A stretch of 64,000 nt of DNA from Methanobacterium sp. UBA375 (GTDB lineage: Archaea; Methanobacteriota; Methanobacteria; Methanobacteriales; Methanobacteriaceae): contig DAGC01000002.1 of the NCBI GenBank assembly GCA_002495625.1, positions 244,212-308,211 of the forward strand. Direction: 5' to 3'. The position numbers and the translations under genes were made by a program. Each line of letters starts with the position of its first letter. Position 1 is the stretch's first letter. The notes under the pieces are model-generated. The model was not told where the DNA came from, searched no databases, and worked only from the letters and a program-made list of their open reading frames with translations. Shown in pieces: positions 46,399 to 54,958 of the stretch.

Positions 46399-46755
46399 AT
46401 GGTAACAAAAACCAATCCCAAGATCACAGAACTCATAACCAGCCTTAAGGAGAAATCATACCAGGAAGAGGCGGCCATATGGAAGGATGTAGCCCGTAAA
46501 CTGGAAAAATCCACCAGGAGACAGGCCGAGGTAAACCTCTCCAAGATAAACCGGAACACCCAGAAAGACGACGTGGTCCTGGTGCCGGGTAAAGTGTTAA
46601 GTAGCGGTGTACTGGACCATAAAGTCCAGATAGCAGCATTAGATTTTTCCCTGAAGGCAGCTCGAAAGATAGATAACGCCGGTGGAGAAATACTGGATAT
46701 AAGCCAGCTGGTGGAGAAAAATCCTAAAGGCACCGGAGTGAAGATTATCCAATAA
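46399..46755 (+). CDS. rpl18e: Ribosomal protein L18e
   Basis: This 118-residue large-subunit protein, related to L15, occurs in archaea and eukaryotes. VPGKVLSSGVLDHKVQIAAL and AARKIDNAGGEILDISQLVE are its hallmarks. It begins one base after the rpoD stop and leads the L18e-L13-S9 group. Confidence 0.95.
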   Translation: MVTKTNPKITELITSLKEKSYQEEAAIWKDVARKLEKSTRRQAEVNLSKINRNTQKDDVVLVPGKVLSSGVLDHKVQIAALDFSLKAARKIDNAGGEILDISQLVEKNPKGTGVKIIQ

Positions 46756-46782
46756 AAAAAAAATTTTAAGGACGTTATAAAG

Positions 46783-47205
46783 ATGATTATAGATGGAGAA
46801 GGACTCGTACTGGGGAGACTGGCCAGCAAGGTCAGTAAGAAATTACTCCAGGGCGAGGAGATAACGGTTTTAAACGCTGATAAAATATTGATATCAGGAA
46901 CAAAGGAATGGGCCTACGCCAAATATAAACAGAGAATTGACCGGGCCAGTATTTCAAACCCCCGAGATATGGGACCTAAATACCCCCGAAGACCCGATGA
47001 TATCTTCCGTAGAACTGTAAGGGGCATGTTACCCTACAAGAAACCCATGGGAAGAGAGGCCTTTAAATCACTCAAAGTTTACGTAGGAGTTCCACGCAAA
47101 TTCGAAGACAAAGAAGCCCTGAAGCCACTAGAAGCACAGCCCAAACACGTGGTAAAAAGCATAGAACTGGGAAAAGTATCCCACCTGCTGGGCTCAAAAT
47201 ATTAA
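46783..47205 (+). CDS. rpl13: Ribosomal protein L13 (uL13)
   Basis: This 140-residue early-assembly large-subunit protein contains IDGEGLVLGRLASKVSKKLL and PDDIFRRTVRGMLPYKKPMG, typical of the archaeal form. It is followed after 55 bases by S9. The spacer after its stop contains copies of its end (CTCAAAATATTAA echoed as CTCAAAAAAATATTAA). Confidence 0.96.
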   Translation: MIIDGEGLVLGRLASKVSKKLLQGEEITVLNADKILISGTKEWAYAKYKQRIDRASISNPRDMGPKYPRRPDDIFRRTVRGMLPYKKPMGREAFKSLKVYVGVPRKFEDKEALKPLEAQPKHVVKSIELGKVSHLLGSKY

Positions 47206-47260
47206 AAAGCTCAAAGGAAGCTCTCAAAAAAATATTAAGAAATTAGGATAAGTGTATATC

Positions 47261-47662
47261 ATGAAGAAAGTTATTCATACCAGTGGAAAGAGAAAAACAG
47301 CCATTGCCCGGGGAAAATTCCGGGAAGGCAAGGGAAGGTTAAGGATTAACAAGTACCCAGCCGAACTCTACCAGCCCGAACTTGCCCGATTGAAGATAAG
47401 CGAACCAATAACCCTGGCAGGTAAACTGGCCGAAGATGTGGACATCGATGTTCATGTAGTCGGTGGCGGTATAATGGGCCAGGCAGAAGCCGCCCGAATG
47501 GTCATAGCCAAAGGCATGGTACAATGGACCAGCGACATGGACCTCAAGGAAAAATACACCCAATATGACCGTACCATGCTCGTAGGTGACCCACGACGTA
47601 GCGAACCTAAAAAGTACGGTGGAAGAGGCGCACGAGCCCGAAAACAGAAAAGTTACAGGTAA
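47261..47662 (+). CDS. rps9: Ribosomal protein S9 (uS9)
   Basis: This 133-residue small-subunit head protein has a C-terminal tail reaching P-site tRNA. It starts KKVIHTSGKRKTAIARGKFR and ends RRSEPKKYGGRGARARKQKS with YR, the conserved tail. I choose the ATG at 47261; a GTG three codons upstream is possible. L13-S9-rpoN order is standard. Confidence 0.96.
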   Translation: MKKVIHTSGKRKTAIARGKFREGKGRLRINKYPAELYQPELARLKISEPITLAGKLAEDVDIDVHVVGGGIMGQAEAARMVIAKGMVQWTSDMDLKEKYTQYDRTMLVGDPRRSEPKKYGGRGARARKQKSYR

Positions 47663-47803
47663 ACTCATCCCTTTACCGGAGTATTATTTTTCCGTGTAAG
47701 GGAACGTTAATTTTTCCTGTAATCAAAAACAGAACCCCAATTCTGTAAAAAAGAACCTTAATAAAAACTTAATTTAAAAAAACTTATTCAAACGAATGAT
47801 TAT

Positions 47804-47971
47804 ATGATTCCAGTTAGATGTTTAAGCTGTGGAAAAGTTGTATCTGCCTATTTTGAGGAATATAAAAAGAGAACTGATGAGGGTGAGAATCCTAAGGAAG
47901 TCCTCGATGACCTGGGAATAGACAAATACTGCTGCAGGAGAATGTTCATCGCCCATGTAGAAGTATGGTAG
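47804..47971 (+). CDS. rpoN: RNA polymerase subunit N (Rpb10)
   Basis: This 55-residue zinc protein bridges subunits D/L to the large subunits of RNA polymerase. The gene is too short for a length-filtered search but clear: MIPVRCLSCGKVVSAYFEEY, later DDLGIDKYCCRRMFIAHVEV. CLSC and the adjacent cysteine pair CC form the atypical zinc site of the family. It lies between S9 and the intron-containing tRNA, with rpoK beyond. Confidence 0.96.
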   Translation: MIPVRCLSCGKVVSAYFEEYKKRTDEGENPKEVLDDLGIDKYCCRRMFIAHVEVW

Positions 47972-47975
47972 TATG

Positions 47976-48141
<166 letters not shown>

Positions 48142-48186
48142 TCCATTTTAATCTAATCAATGAAATTTATCATAAGGAGAGAGAAA

Positions 48187-48402
48187 ATGGCCAGAAAAAC
48201 TAGTACAAAAAAGGAAGAAACCCCTTTAAAACTCACCAGATTTGAAAAGGCACGACTTATAGGTGCCAGAGCTCTTCAACTTTCAATGGGAGCCAAACCA
48301 CAAGTAGAAGTTTCTGGTTCCATTGACCCCATAGACATAGCCACATTAGAGCTTAAAGAAGATGTAATACCCCTCGAAGTGAAGAGGATATTGAAAAAGT
48401 AG
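48187..48402 (+). CDS. rpoK: RNA polymerase subunit K (Rpb6/omega)
   Basis: This 71-residue subunit clamps the largest polymerase subunit during assembly. LTRFEKARLIGARALQLSMG and the C-terminal DIATLELKEDVIPLEVKRIL are diagnostic. The ATG at 48187 follows AAGGAGAGAGAAA; an ATG at 48160 in the tRNA trailer is in frame but has no ribosome site. rpoK-eno-S2 order is conserved in euryarchaea. Confidence 0.95.
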   Translation: MARKTSTKKEETPLKLTRFEKARLIGARALQLSMGAKPQVEVSGSIDPIDIATLELKEDVIPLEVKRILKK

Positions 48403-48501
48403 AGGCTTTCTAATAAAGGAAGATCACTTTCATCATTAAAAAAATAGTTAATCCAAAAATAAGGCCTGAAATAACCACTATTTTTTCCAGAGGTGTTTAT
48501 T

Positions 48502-49758
48502 GTGGATAGTATTATAGAAGACATACGGGTAAGAAAAATCTTAGATAGTAGAGGAAACCCCACCCTAGAGGTGGATGTAATAACCTGGAACGGTTTTGGA
48601 AGGGCGGCAGCTCCCAGCGGAGCCAGCACCGGAGCACGTGAAGTGGTAGCCTTCCCAGCCGGGGGAGTGGACAAGATAATAGGTGAAGTGGAGGACATCA
48701 TATCCTCGGAACTTATAGGAATGGATGCCGAAGACCTGAACGAGATCGACCTGGTCTTGAAGGAGATAGACGGCACAGAGAACCTGTCCTCAATAGGCGG
48801 GAACACCACCGTGGCCGTGTCCATGGCCACAGCCAAGGCCGCAGCAGCATCCTACAACATGCCCCTGTACCGCTTTTTAGGGGGAAACATGCCCAATGAA
48901 ATACCATACCCCCTGGGAAACATGATAAACGGCGGAGCACACGCCGGTAAGAACGCCCCGGATATACAGGAATTCCTGGTAATACCCGTAGGAGCAGAGA
49001 ACATCACCGAAGCAGTCTTTACCAATGTTAACGTCCACAAGAAAATCCGTGAATTAATACAGGCCAAAGACACATCCTTTACTGGTGGTAAGGGGGATGA
49101 AGGGGGATGGGCACCCAACCTCACCAGCCAAGAAGCCCTGGAGATACAGTTCAAGGCCTGCCAGGATGTAACCGATGAAACTGGTGTGGAGGTAAAACCC
49201 TCCCTGGACATGGCCGCCAGTGAAATGTGGGACCCCGATAAGGAAGTGTATGTATACAAGCGTGAAGGTGTAAACCGGACCACCGGCGAGCAGATAGATT
49301 ATGTAGAAGAGATCATAGACACCTACGGCTTTTACTTCGTAGAAGACCCCATCCGGGAGGGTGATTTCCATGGATTTGCCGAGCTCACACGGAAAGTGAA
49401 GGGCCGGTGCCTGATCTGTGGTGACGACATATTCGTGACCAACAAGGAAATCCTCCAGGAGGGAATAAACAAGAAGGCCGCCGACTCCATCATCATAAAA
49501 CCCAACCAGATCGGCACCCTCACCGACACCTACCAAACAGTAGAACTAGCCCGGAACAACAAATACGTACCCGTAGTATCTCACCGCTCAGGAGAGACCA
49601 CCGATGAAACCATAGCCCACCTGGCAGTGGCTTGGGGATGCCCCATAATCAAAACCGGTGCAACCGGCGGGGAAAGGATCGCCAAACTCAACGAACTCAT
49701 CAGGATAGAAGAGGAAATTACCGATCCATCCATGGGTAGGATCGAGAAATACCGGTGA
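48502..49758 (+). CDS. eno: Enolase
   Basis: This 418-residue glycolytic/gluconeogenic enzyme interconverts 2-phosphoglycerate and phosphoenolpyruvate; in methanogens it serves carbohydrate synthesis. It has RKILDSRGNPTLEVDVITWN, the catalytic glutamate region KGDEGGWAPNL, Mg ligands in PSLDMAASEMWD, VEDPIREGDF and CGDDIFVTN, and SHRSGETTDETIAHLAVAWG. I start at GTG 48502, correctly spaced from AGAGGTG; a GTG three codons upstream would be inside that site. Confidence 0.96.
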   Translation: MDSIIEDIRVRKILDSRGNPTLEVDVITWNGFGRAAAPSGASTGAREVVAFPAGGVDKIIGEVEDIISSELIGMDAEDLNEIDLVLKEIDGTENLSSIGGNTTVAVSMATAKAAAASYNMPLYRFLGGNMPNEIPYPLGNMINGGAHAGKNAPDIQEFLVIPVGAENITEAVFTNVNVHKKIRELIQAKDTSFTGGKGDEGGWAPNLTSQEALEIQFKACQDVTDETGVEVKPSLDMAASEMWDPDKEVYVYKREGVNRTTGEQIDYVEEIIDTYGFYFVEDPIREGDFHGFAELTRKVKGRCLICGDDIFVTNKEILQEGINKKAADSIIIKPNQIGTLTDTYQTVELARNNKYVPVVSHRSGETTDETIAHLAVAWGCPIIKTGATGGERIAKLNELIRIEEEITDPSMGRIEKYR

Positions 49759-49839
49759 AATCACATTTTTTTATATTATAAAATAATCAGGACATTCAAA
49801 ATATGAAAAAGGTTAACAAAACAAAGGAGAAATGGAAAT

Positions 49840-50031
49840 ATGGCTAAAATAACAATAGATTACGAAAAATGCGAAGGCGCAGACTGTGCAGAATGCGTGG
49901 ATGTCTGCCCCATGGAGAACTTCGAAATCGAAGGAGACAAGATCATAATCTGCAACCAAGAAGAATGCAGCTTATGTGAGGTGTGCATGGACGTATGCCC
50001 CAACGAAGCAGTAAAGGTAGAAGAAGATTAA
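49840..50031 (+). CDS. Two-cluster [4Fe-4S] ferredoxin
   Basis: This 63-residue electron carrier has two cysteine groups: CEGADCAECVDVCP and CNQEECSLCEVCMDVCP. The first has four residues between its first two cysteines instead of the usual two, and the second group has five cysteines, one more than needed. The start follows AAGGAGAAATGGAAAT. Placement after eno in the growth cluster gives no specific partner. A clear terminator hairpin follows. Confidence 0.92.
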   Translation: MAKITIDYEKCEGADCAECVDVCPMENFEIEGDKIIICNQEECSLCEVCMDVCPNEAVKVEED

Positions 50032-50061
50032 TAAATGAATTTTTCACGATAATAAAAAGGG

Positions 50062-50089
50062 GATGCGAATTAAAATCGCATCTTTTTTT
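50062..50089 (+). terminator. Hairpin plus T-run terminator after ferredoxin
   Basis: GATGCGA (50062-50068) pairs with TCGCATC (50076-50082) across a seven-base loop and is followed directly by seven T residues. This is a strong intrinsic-type terminator, unusual in its perfection for an archaeon, and it closes the transcript before S2. Confidence 0.75.
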
Positions 50090-50211
50090 AATTTATTATA
50101 ATAACATCCATTTAACCTCTATTTTAAACCGGTAAAAAACTACTATTTACAATTATAGGGGAAAAAATACAGGTTAAAACGTTTAAAAAAATGTTTATTT
50201 GAGGTGATAAG

Positions 50212-50808
50212 TTGTCAGAACTTTTAATTCCACTGGACAGATATTTAGCAGCCGGATTACATATCGGCACTCAACAGAAAACCAAGGACATGGAGAGGTA
50301 CATCTACCGGGTAAGGGCGGATGGACTCTATGTATTAGATGTCAGAAAAACCAACGACAGAATATTATCAGCGGCCAAATTCCTGGCCAAATACGATCCA
50401 GATGACATACTGGTAGTGTCAACCAGACAGTACGGACAGGCACCAGTCAAAAGATTTGGAGAGATTGTAGGGGTAAAGACCATACCTGGAAGATTCATAC
50501 CAGGAACATTGACCAACCCCAACTATGCCAAGTTCATAGAACCCAAGGTACTGGTGGTAACCGACCCCAGATCAGACTCCCAGGCTATAATAGAAGCCAA
50601 ACAGATGGGCCTGCCCGTAGTAGCACTCTGTGATACAGAAAACCTCCTGGGAAATGTGGACATAGTCGTACCAGTAAACAACAAGGGAAGAAAGGCAATC
50701 GCACTGGTCTACTGGTTACTCGCCAGACAGATCCTCCGGGAGAAAGAAATCTTGGCAGAAGATGCCGATCTGGACGTGGAACCAACAGATTTCGAATTGA
50801 AGATATAA
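50212..50808 (+). CDS. rps2: Ribosomal protein S2 (uS2)
   Basis: This 198-residue small-subunit protein is the archaeal/eukaryal (SA/p40) type. LDRYLAAGLHIGTQQKTKDM, RFIPGTLTNPNYAKFIEPKV and VVALCDTENLLGNVDIVVPV are diagnostic. The start is TTG at 50212 after GAGGTGATAAG. It begins a new transcription unit after the terminator and leads toward the MEMO-like gene. Confidence 0.96.
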   Translation: MSELLIPLDRYLAAGLHIGTQQKTKDMERYIYRVRADGLYVLDVRKTNDRILSAAKFLAKYDPDDILVVSTRQYGQAPVKRFGEIVGVKTIPGRFIPGTLTNPNYAKFIEPKVLVVTDPRSDSQAIIEAKQMGLPVVALCDTENLLGNVDIVVPVNNKGRKAIALVYWLLARQILREKEILAEDADLDVEPTDFELKI

Positions 50809-50941
50809 ACTGGTTTAATCTATAAAAAAAATCAAGATCTTAAAAATTTTAAGGGATTATATTAGGGATTCCATAGGAAATAGTAGGATTAAGTAAAAAT
50901 TGAGGATATAATTAAAAAAAATTAAAGAGGCAGTGATTTAA

Positions 50942-51796
50942 ATGATAAGAAACCCTGCTGTAGCAGGTACTTTCTACGAAGCGGATCCTGATTCTTTAAC
51001 TAAACAGATAGAAGGTTGTTTTAAACACCAGCTTGGCCCGGGAAGACTACCAGAAAACATGGGAAAAACACGCGAGATAAAGAGTATCATCGCACCACAT
51101 GCCGGGTACATGTACTCCGGACCAGTGGCCGCCCACTCCTATCTGAAACTTGCAGAAGACGGACTGCCAGAAACATTCCTCATACTATGCCCCAACCACA
51201 CTGGAATGGGATCCGGTGTCTCCACAGTAACCGAGGGCGGGTGGAAAACCCCACTCGGCCTCGTTGACATCGACGGCGAATTTGCAGAAAGGTTGATGGA
51301 AAACACACCCATCATAGACCCAGAACCACTGGCCCACATTCAGGAACACAGCTGCGAAGTCCAGGTACCATTCATACAGTACCTGGCAGAGAAAACTGGT
51401 AAAACATTCCGGATTGTGCCCATCTGCATGTGGATGCAGGATCTACAAACTGCAACGGAGATAGGAGCTGCCATAGCAAAGACCAGCCAGGAACTTGAAA
51501 GAGATGTGGTTATAGTGGCCAGCACAGACTTCACCCACTACAAACCCCATGATATAGCCTACCACAACGACCACCAGGTCTTAGATGCAATAGAGGCCCT
51601 GGATGAGAAGGCGGTTATGAGTCGGGTGGAGGAACTTAACGTTACCATGTGCGGCTTCGGACCGGTTAACGCATCCCTGGTCTATTCCAAGCTTATGGGT
51701 GCAGAAAAGGCAGAAGTACTTAAGTATGCGACCAGCGGTGATATCACTGGAGATAGAAGCGCAGTGGTCGGTTATGCAGCGGTAGTTATCAGGTAA
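50942..51796 (+). CDS. MEMO1-family protein (AmmeMemoRadiSam system protein B)
   Basis: This 284-residue protein has the dioxygenase-like fold of human MEMO1. IRNPAVAGTFYEADPDSLTK, IIAPHAGYMYSGPVAAHSYL, CPNHTGMG, EHSCEVQVPFIQYL and VIVASTDFTHYKPHD provide the histidines of the metal site. Its biochemical role is not established; the AMMECR1 and radical-SAM partners are not in the window. It lies between S2 and mevalonate kinase, an order I recall from related methanogens. Confidence 0.92.
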   Translation: MIRNPAVAGTFYEADPDSLTKQIEGCFKHQLGPGRLPENMGKTREIKSIIAPHAGYMYSGPVAAHSYLKLAEDGLPETFLILCPNHTGMGSGVSTVTEGGWKTPLGLVDIDGEFAERLMENTPIIDPEPLAHIQEHSCEVQVPFIQYLAEKTGKTFRIVPICMWMQDLQTATEIGAAIAKTSQELERDVVIVASTDFTHYKPHDIAYHNDHQVLDAIEALDEKAVMSRVEELNVTMCGFGPVNASLVYSKLMGAEKAEVLKYATSGDITGDRSAVVGYAAVVIR

Positions 51797-51888
51797 GAAA
51801 GTTTCCAAATGTCTCATGAATTAGAAAGATTCTAAACGGAATAACTTACTTAATTAAAGAAATCTTACTCAATTAATTCCTAAAATGG

Positions 51889-52881
51889 GTGATTCTAATA
51901 CAAGTTACAGCAAGAGCACCAGGTAAAGTAATTTTATTCGGTGAACATGCGGTAGTTCATGGAAAACCAGCTATTGCAGTTGCAGTGGATAGATTAGCCC
52001 ATGTAACTTTAACGGAAAGGACCGATTCAATAATACACGCAGAAATATCCGGACTGGGAGTTGACGGATATTTGAACCTGGAAAATGAAACCATAAACAC
52101 TCAAGGCTACCAGATTGAGATAGGCCTCTTAAAATATGTTTTAAAGGCACTCAAAGCAGTCGATCACAGAACAGAACCAGGCACTGGTTTAGATGTAACA
52201 GTGGATATAGAGATGCCGGTAGCATCTGGACTGGGATCATCAGCCGCAGTTACAGTTGCCACACTGGCGGCAGCCTCTAAATATTACCAATTAAACCTTA
52301 AACCAAAGGCAATCGCATCACTGGCCCATCTAGTAGAACTTGAAGTTCAGGGCGCGGCAAGCCCCATAGACACCACCCTAAGTACCTATGGAGGGGTGAT
52401 CTACCTTTCCCCGGACGCCCAGGAAATAGTCAGGCTGCCCATAGACTGGGACCTTCCCCTGGTAATAGGCCACACCAGAAGACAGGGTAACACCGGAGAA
52501 CTGGTTGAAACTGTACGCCTCAAAAAGGAATCCTACCCATCCGTCATAAATCCCATATTCGAGTCCATTCAAGAAGTAACAGAGGAAGCACGAAATGCCC
52601 TTCTGGAAAAAGATGAAAAGAAGCTCGGAGAACTCATGAATATTAACCACGGCCTTCTGGATGCCCTGGGGGTTAACACACCGGCACTCTCCCGTATGGT
52701 GTACCTGGCCAGGCAGAAAGGAGCCCTGGGTTCCAAGATAACCGGTGCAGGGGGAGGTGGTAGTATAATAGCTTACTGCCCCGATAAAATGGATGAAGTA
52801 ATAAATGAACTTCGAAAGGAAGAACAAGCCTTCCCTGTTAAGTTACGACATGAAGGAGTAACTTGTAACGTAATTGAATAA
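51889..52881 (+). CDS. mvk: Mevalonate kinase
   Basis: This 330-residue GHMP kinase phosphorylates mevalonate in the archaeal isoprenoid pathway. ARAPGKVILFGEHAVVHGKP opens the protein, the ATP loop is PVASGLGSSAAVTVATLAAA (about 105-124), and the third motif is KITGAGGGGSIIAYCP. The start is unclear: the frame has GTG at 51889, but GGGTGATT lies where a ribosome site should precede a codon near 51895-51898, which reads ATT, CTA, ATA. I keep the GTG. It heads an mvk-ipk-fni block. Confidence 0.94.
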   Translation: MILIQVTARAPGKVILFGEHAVVHGKPAIAVAVDRLAHVTLTERTDSIIHAEISGLGVDGYLNLENETINTQGYQIEIGLLKYVLKALKAVDHRTEPGTGLDVTVDIEMPVASGLGSSAAVTVATLAAASKYYQLNLKPKAIASLAHLVELEVQGAASPIDTTLSTYGGVIYLSPDAQEIVRLPIDWDLPLVIGHTRRQGNTGELVETVRLKKESYPSVINPIFESIQEVTEEARNALLEKDEKKLGELMNINHGLLDALGVNTPALSRMVYLARQKGALGSKITGAGGGGSIIAYCPDKMDEVINELRKEEQAFPVKLRHEGVTCNVIE

Positions 52882-52926
52882 ATTCCAGATTAAAGCATTT
52901 AGAATTAAAAATTGTATGGAAAGAGA

Positions 52927-52990
52927 GAATCATTATCTGGAAATAAAGAATCATTATCTGGAAATAAAGAATCATTATCTGGAAAATAAA
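52927..52990 (+). repeat. Three 21-bp tandem repeats between mvk and ipk
   Basis: The unit GAATCATTATCTGGAAATAA(A) is present three times in a row (52927-52947, 52948-52968, 52969-52990, the last with one extra A). The unit length is a multiple of three, so the frame stays open and artificially lengthens the ipk reading frame upstream. It lies before the ipk ribosome site and is probably untranslated. Confidence 0.8.
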
Positions 52991-53014
52991 TCCAATATTA
53001 GGGGGATCATCAAA

Positions 53015-53806
53015 TTGATAATCTTAAAGCTTGGTGGGAGTGTAATAACCCGAAAAGAAGCGGATAAACCCACCATAAATCACGAGAATTTAAAGAGGAT
53101 AACCCGGGAGGTGGCAGAATCAACCCACCAGAAACTGATAGTAGTCCATGGTGCAGGTTCCTTTGGCCATCCCCTGGCAAAAAATTACGCCATAGGAGAT
53201 GAAATCCAGGATAACCTAGATTTAAAAAAGAAAATGCTGGGATTTTCCCTGACCCAACACGCGGTGAAGGAGTTAAACGGAATAGTCAGTGAATATTTAA
53301 GGATGCACGGAACTCTATCTGTATCCATACAGCCATCATCATTTATATTAACCAAAAATAAACGGATTAAATCAGCAGATTTAACCCTGATCAGAAGATA
53401 TCTGGAACTGGGCTTCGTCCCGGTAATATATGGGGATGTGGTTTTAGATGCAGATGAATCCATAGAGATGGCGGTGCTCTCCGGAGATCAGATAGTCAAA
53501 TATCTGGCAGAGAACCTTAAACCAGAAAGGGTGATCCTGGCAACAGATGTAGATGGAATATACGATAAAAACCCAAAAAAATACCCTGATGCTCAATTAA
53601 TTGAAACAGTATCTTCCCTGGAACAGATAGAAACAGGAGAAGAAACAAACATAGATGTCACCGGGGGAATGGGTGGAAAAGTAAGTGAACTACTAGGTCT
53701 TCTGGACCTAGAAATAGAATCTGAAATAATAAACGCCAACAAAACAGGCAATATAAAAAAGGCCCTGAACGGTGAAAAAGTAACAGGGACCACCATTAAA
53801 AGATAA
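53015..53806 (+). CDS. ipk: Isopentenyl phosphate kinase
   Basis: This 263-residue amino-acid-kinase-fold enzyme phosphorylates isopentenyl phosphate to IPP in the archaeal mevalonate pathway. LKLGGSVITRKEADKPTINH, VVHGAGSFGHPLAKNYA with the key histidine, and LATDVDGIYDKNPKKYPDAQ identify it. I start at TTG 53015, eight bases after GGGGGAT; the frame is open back to 52874, but that part is the 21-bp repeat. It is placed between mvk and the isomerase. Confidence 0.95.
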   Translation: MIILKLGGSVITRKEADKPTINHENLKRITREVAESTHQKLIVVHGAGSFGHPLAKNYAIGDEIQDNLDLKKKMLGFSLTQHAVKELNGIVSEYLRMHGTLSVSIQPSSFILTKNKRIKSADLTLIRRYLELGFVPVIYGDVVLDADESIEMAVLSGDQIVKYLAENLKPERVILATDVDGIYDKNPKKYPDAQLIETVSSLEQIETGEETNIDVTGGMGGKVSELLGLLDLEIESEIINANKTGNIKKALNGEKVTGTTIKR

Positions 53807-53902
53807 AAATATTATCCGGAAAAAAATAACCGGAAAAACCATAAAAACCTTAAATTTATCGAATTACAGGTTTAAAAACAAAATTTTAGAAGGTACAAAA
53901 TC

Positions 53903-54958
53903 ATGATTTCTGATAGAAAACTACAACACCTGAACCTCTGCATGGAAAAAGATGTAGAGTACAGACAGAAAAAGACAGGTTTTGGTGATGTAGAATTAAT
54001 TCACAAAGCTCTTCCCCAGATAGACAAGGAAGAGATCAGCCTCGAGACAGAATTTTTAGGAAAAAAACTAGGGGCACCAATCATAATAACCGGTATAACC
54101 GGGGGCCACCCTGCATCCCAGGCCATAAACCAGGCCCTGGCCAAAGCAGCCGAAGAACTTAAGATAGGAATGGGAATGGGAAGCCAACGCGCAGCAGTGG
54201 AAAATCCCGAACTCGAACCAACCTACACAGTTATACGGGATGAAGCCCCATCCACACTTGTAATAGGTAATATAGGAGCACCCCAGGTTGAATTTGCAGA
54301 GAAAGCTGCAAATATGATGGACCTGGATGCCATGGCCATCCACCTGAACTCCCTACAGGAAGCGATACAACCCGAAGGGGATGTGGATTCAAAAACTTAC
54401 CTAGAAAATATAAAAAAGGCAACAGAAACACTGGATATACCAGTCATAGCAAAAGAAACAGGAGCCGGTATAAAAAGAGAAGACGCAGTAGCCCTGGAAA
54501 AGGCAGGAGTAGCTGCCATCGATATTGCCGGTGCCGGTGGAACGAGCTGGGCTGCAGTGGAAACCTACCGGTCCAAGGACCGCTCCCTGGGAGACCTCTT
54601 CTGGGATTGGGGTATACCCACCACGGTAAGCACTGTGGAAGTATCCGAATCTGTTAAGATACCAATACTATCCTCAGGGGGAATAAGAACTGGCCTGGAC
54701 ATGGCCAAGGCAATAGCCCTGGGAGCTGATGCAGCAGGCATAGCCCTGCCACTTTTAAAGGAAGCCTACCAGGGACCGGAAGCAGTGGTTGCCCGGCTGG
54801 AGAAGTTTATAGAAGAACTTAAAGTAGCCATGTACCTGGTAGGGGCATCCAACCTCACAGAACTTAAAAACATAGACCTGGTTATACAGGGAAAAACAAA
54901 AGACTGGCTCCAGGAAAGGGGCATAGAAACCAGTAAATATGCCAGGAGATCACTATAA
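53903..54958 (+). CDS. fni: Type 2 isopentenyl-diphosphate delta-isomerase
   Basis: This 351-residue FMN- and NAD(P)H-dependent isomerase interconverts IPP and DMAPP. The TIM-barrel motifs include ITGITGGHPASQAINQALAK, GMGMGSQRAAVENPE, VIAKETGAGIKREDAVALEK and SSGGIRTGLDMAKAIALGAD. It completes the C5 precursor set with mvk and ipk. Its stop overlaps the RNase J start by one base. Confidence 0.95.
   Translation: MISDRKLQHLNLCMEKDVEYRQKKTGFGDVELIHKALPQIDKEEISLETEFLGKKLGAPIIITGITGGHPASQAINQALAKAAEELKIGMGMGSQRAAVENPELEPTYTVIRDEAPSTLVIGNIGAPQVEFAEKAANMMDLDAMAIHLNSLQEAIQPEGDVDSKTYLENIKKATETLDIPVIAKETGAGIKREDAVALEKAGVAAIDIAGAGGTSWAAVETYRSKDRSLGDLFWDWGIPTTVSTVEVSESVKIPILSSGGIRTGLDMAKAIALGADAAGIALPLLKEAYQGPEAVVARLEKFIEELKVAMYLVGASNLTELKNIDLVIQGKTKDWLQERGIETSKYARRSL

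Noticed and set aside
52927..52990. CRISPR-like or coding repeat in ipk
   Set aside because: Units abut without spacers, and the true ipk start lies downstream of them.
52874..53014. N-terminal extension of isopentenyl phosphate kinase
   Set aside because: It consists of the tandem repeat and spacer, lacks a start with ribosome site, and would exceed the family length.
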